DNA of 64,000 bases from Gossypium raimondii. Lineage: Eukaryota > Streptophyta > Magnoliopsida > Malvales > Malvaceae. The notes below the pieces were generated by a model. The model made no database searches, was not told where the DNA came from, and saw only the letters and a list, made by a program, of their open reading frames with translations. Below, one piece after another: positions 60,736 to 64,000 of the stretch (position 1 is its first letter; the number at the start of each line of letters is the position of its first letter). Where the stretch lies: assembly GCF_025698545.1 (NCBI RefSeq), contig NC_068571.1, forward strand, positions 51,803,733-51,867,732, given 5' to 3'. The position numbers were made by a program, and so were the translations under genes.

Positions 60736-61335
60736 CAAAATCTATTTGTTAGTCCCTCTATTTTAGTAAAATTTTGAGATTTAGTATTTATATTTGAAAA
60801 ATTCAAAATTAAATCCTTCTATACTTTTTTATTAAATGTTTTCCATCAATTTTGTCAGTTTGGTATGGTTATTAATATCTCACTAAATTTCAAAGGTTTA
60901 ATTTTGGTTTTAGTCCTTCTAAAATTCTAAAATTTAGGGCTTAATTGCATTCGGTTGGAATGTAAATTTATTATTTTAATAATAGTTTATAAAATTTTCA
61001 CGCGATCCTAACTATATGACTTATTAATAAATAAAAAGAAGCAACTATTGATATTATCAATTTGGGCCTACTAATAACACCATAAAATAAAAGTACAAGA
61101 ATCAAATTATACTAAATTAATGGGATTAAATATCTAAATTTCAACATAACAAAGTGAGTTAAACCATAATTGAACCAAATCTAAAAATTTCTAAGTTGAA
61201 ATATATACGAAGAGTTTGAACCATTGGACTAAGATTTTAAATAAACAAAATAAGAGGATTTAATCTTCAATTTTTCAACTAAAGGGATTAAATCACAAAA
61301 TTTTTGAAGTATAGGGACTAAAGACATATTTTATC
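60736..61335. mobile_element. Foldback element (~600 bp) just upstream of the SAC gene
   Basis: The left end (GGTCAAAATCTATTTGTTAG, then AAAATTTTGAGATTTAGTA) is mirrored at 61255-61335 (AGGGATTAAATCACAAAATT, then TATAGGGACTAAAGACATAT). It ends within about 100-300 bases of the likely transcription start of the SAC gene. Confidence 0.6.
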
Positions 61336-61342
61336 CGTTACT

Positions 61343-61351
61343 ATATAAAAT
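61343..61351 (+). promoter_or_regulatory. Candidate TATA box of the SAC phosphatase gene
   Basis: TATATAAAA lies just downstream of the foldback element and upstream of a leader-like CATCATCATCATC stretch at about 61387. The transcription start itself is not visible. Confidence 0.4.
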
Positions 61352-61698
61352 ATTAATTTTAAGTTTGTTTTCATATCTTGAATACACATCATCATCATCA
61401 ATCAAAACATTTCACATTTCACCAACGACAGCAACAAAAACAAACAAAAATAGGCTAAAAACAACAATAACAGTAATATTATCATCACTAATATTAGCCT
61501 AGCAGCTTACTTTTTTATTTATTTATTTTTTGAAAATTTCTCGAATCTGCGAAAAATCTATTTTATTATTATTATTACTATTATAAAATATTTTTTTCTC
61601 TTCCCAGCTCGATATTATCTTCCATTTTTGCGAAGATTTACTTACCGTGATTGAAGTATTATCATAAAATTTTTGACGAATTTTGAGAGATTTTTCCG

Positions 61699-61855
61699 GT
61701 AAGTTGTTAACGGAGAAAGAGAGAGTTGGCGGAGCCGGAATACGGTGTTTTGAGTTTTCATTTCATTGCTCTGTTTTTTTTTTTAGAAGATGATGTATTT
61801 GAAGCAGCCGAGTTCAATTATATGCAAAGGTGGATCAATGTTTAGGCAAGAATAA
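61699..61855 (+). promoter_or_regulatory. SAC gene leader: possible 87-bp leader intron and a 21-codon upstream ORF
   Basis: A donor-like CCG|GTAAGT begins at 61699 and a strong poly-T acceptor (TTTTTTTTTTTTAG) ends at 61786, so a short leader intron is likely. Just after it, ATG at 61790 (and again at 61793) opens an ORF ending TAA at 61853-61855, which is 165 bases before the main ATG. Confidence 0.45.
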
Positions 61856-62020
61856 GGTGTCTTGTGTCATTTGAAGCTAAAAAAATAGAAATTAAGAAAC
61901 GTATTTCTGCTTTAGTGCATGGTTTTTTGTTGAATTCCCTGAGCCTGAGGCTCGGGGGGAAGATCTGAAAGCTGGAAATTTGAAATACGGAGGAAAAAAG
62001 AAAAGAAAAGGAAGCTTATC

Positions 62021-64000
62021 ATGGAATCTTCCGTAGCAGAATATTATAATAATGTTAACAATAATGGAAGCTCGTCTTCGCAATCTCAAACTTCTACCTG
62101 TATGCAGAAATTCAGACTCTACGAAACTCAATCGGTAATTTTTTTCTTTGATTTATATGTCTTTTCATTTTTATTAAATTTGTTTTTGGTTCGCTTTGAT
62201 CCCTTTTTATGATCTGTTTAATTTTATTTGTTAATAACTTGATATTTAATTTTAGTTAAAATAGCATTGATTTAAGTTTGAAACGTTAAATCAAGTGGTT
62301 GAATTTTATTTTTGATTAATTTGCATTGTTAATGTTTTGTGTCTCAGAATTTTTATATGATTGGAAGGAATAAGAATAGAATTTATTGGAGAGTATTAAA
62401 GATTGATCGGCTTGATCCTTTTGAGCTAAATATTCGTGAAGATTCTACCACGTATACAGAGTTTGAATGCTCTGAGTTGTTGAGGCGAATACATGAAGGA
62501 AATAAATCCACCGGTGGATTGAAATTTGTTACTGCTTGTTATGGCATTGTTGGTATGGATGTTGAAATTTGTAATCTGACTTTAGGGACTGTTAATGTTA
62601 TGCAAATTATTATCCAATACTTTTTTTTGGGTAATGTTTTAGGGTTTATTAAATTCCTGGGGCCTTACTATATGCTGCTTATTACAAAACGAAGACGGAT
62701 TGGAGCAATTTTCGGACACAATGTATATGCAATTTCGAAAAGTGAGATGATTCCCCTCCCAAATTCATCTGTTAACCCAAGCATTGCGGACTTTAGGAAA
62801 GAGAACAGGTCTTCTTCTATTCTGTTAAAGAACTTTGTCTACTGCTAGAGAGTCATTGTTTTGCAGAAAGATGTTCTATTCTATTATGTTCTGTTGTGTG
62901 AAAAGTAGAAAATTGTCTGTATGTGATAGAGTCTCGTTTGTGTTTGTTTTTAACCCAAGTGCTTTTATTCTGCTATGCATTTTACAGATATGGTTTGTAA
63001 TTTGATATTTGTTGTTTCATTTTTGTTTAGGTACAAGAAGCTCCTAAGCTCAGTGGATCTTACAAAGGACTTCTTCTTCAGCTATTCATACAATGTCATG
63101 TGTAGTCTTCAAAAGAACTTGTATAATAATGAACCAGGTGAGGTTCTTTATGAGACCATGTTTGTTTGGAATGAGTTCCTGACCCGAGGAATCCGCAATC
63201 ACCTCAAGAATACTCTATGGACAGTTGCCTTGGTGTATGGCTTCTTTAAGCAGGTTAAGGATGGATACTTGGCTAATTTTTTTATTCATTTTTGCTGTGC
63301 TCAATGGATGGATGGTTATAATTTCTTTCTAAGCTTAATAGTTTGACATTAGGGTCTGTGAATGTAGGCATCCTTTTCTGTATCTGGAAGGAGTTTCAAA
63401 CTTATGCTCATTGCAAGACGATCCCGTCACTATGCAGGTACCAGGTAAGAAAGTTGTCCAACATTGGCGGTAAAAAGCTTAGTTTATTGTTCTTGAACTT
63501 CCTGTGAAATGGAATCAAGCTTACGTTAAGGGCTTAAACTCTTTGTCATCATGTGCATCTGATTTTGCGTTTAGGTATTTGAAACGAGGAGTAAATGAAA
63601 AAGGCAGTGTAGCTAATGATGTTGAGACAGAGCAAATTGTCTTTGAGGATGTATCTGACGGGTTTCCCACACAAATAACTTCCATAGTCCAGAACCGAGG
63701 CTCAATCCCACTCTTTTGGTCTCAAGAAACCTCGCGATTGAATCTAAAACCAGATATCATACGTATGTGCTTGTAATGTATGAGAGTACTCTAGGTGTTG
63801 CTGCAACCGTTTTTTTATGTTCAGAAAAAAGGAAAGCCTTATCCTTTTTCATTTTTTCCAGTGTCTAAGAAGGACCAAAGTTATGAAGCAACCAGACTTC
63901 ATTTTGAAAATCTTGTCGAGAGATATGGCAACCCTATAATTATTTTGAATTTGATTAAGGTAAGAAGATTATTCTGCTTATGCTTTCATCATTCTCTTTA
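62021..64000 (+). CDS. SAC-domain phosphoinositide phosphatase (plant SAC1-5/FIG4-like), 3'-truncated by the window
   Basis: Exons in the window: 62021-62134, 62348-62552, 62643-62808, 63031-63253, 63368-63444, 63575-63762 and 63862-63959. All join in frame to give 357 residues; the gene continues past 64000. The start ATG opens [20 protein letters not shown], a low-complexity N-terminus. The SAC N-lobe follows: [40 protein letters not shown] and [45 protein letters not shown] and GSIPLFWSQ come next. The catalytic CX5R(T/S) loop lies beyond the window, so activity cannot be judged here. Arabidopsis SAC1-SAC5 form the clade with this N-terminus and are described as PI(3,5)P2 5-phosphatases on the vacuolar membrane, opposing FAB1. 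Which of SAC2 or SAC3 is the closer match cannot be told by eye. Confidence 0.93.

Overview
The window is nuclear DNA of a flowering plant, almost certainly a eudicot. It is very AT-rich, the genes are split by GT-AG introns, and the gaps are filled with small plant transposons. The style of the repeats suggests Malvaceae (Gossypium), but that is an impression from memory and not a proof. There are no prokaryotic features, CRISPR arrays, rRNA genes or convincing tRNA genes.

Layout. (1) 1-2445 (+): the 3' part of a type-I pectin methylesterase (PME) gene, followed at 2505-3007 by a large imperfect inverted repeat whose arms look like a piece of a cysteine-rich thionin-like gene. (2) 3.0-12.9 kb: repeat-rich gap with MITEs, foldback elements and a SINE. 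(3) 13074-15269 (+): a second, complete type-I PME. (4) 15.3-21.6 kb: AT-rich gap with a retroposed insert carrying a 16-bp target duplication, a SINE and a foldback element. (5) 21643-31602 (-): a complete 11-coding-exon FAB1/PIKfyve-type PI3P 5-kinase (1842 aa deduced). (6) 32.3-39.7 kb: transposon graveyard with a foldback element, a plant-mobile-domain remnant and a Ty1/copia remnant. (7) 40167-44819 (+): a complete 15-exon ARID-PHD chromatin protein (746 aa deduced). (8) 45701-47883 (-): a complete 7-exon bHLH transcription factor (487 aa deduced), convergent with the ARID gene. (9) 48.8-61.3 kb: repeats, two more MITE copies, two more SINE copies, a LINE reverse-transcriptase remnant and one small possible gene. 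(10) 62021-end (+): the first seven exons of a SAC-domain phosphoinositide phosphatase that runs off the window.

How the genes relate. FAB1 makes PI(3,5)P2 from PI3P on endosomal and vacuolar membranes. Plant SAC1-5 proteins are described as removing the 5-phosphate again. The window therefore holds an antagonistic kinase/phosphatase pair about 30 kb apart. From memory, Arabidopsis keeps SAC2, FAB1B and two PME genes close together on chromosome 3 (At3g14205-At3g14310) and SAC3 next to the ARID-PHD gene (At3g43220/At3g43240). This window looks like the less fractionated ancestral version of both blocks. The two PMEs modify cell-wall pectin and have no evident functional tie to the lipid genes.

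All exon borders were placed by eye from splice consensus, reading-frame continuity and family knowledge. The complete genes give total coding lengths divisible by three, which supports the models. The least certain border is the first intron of the second PME.
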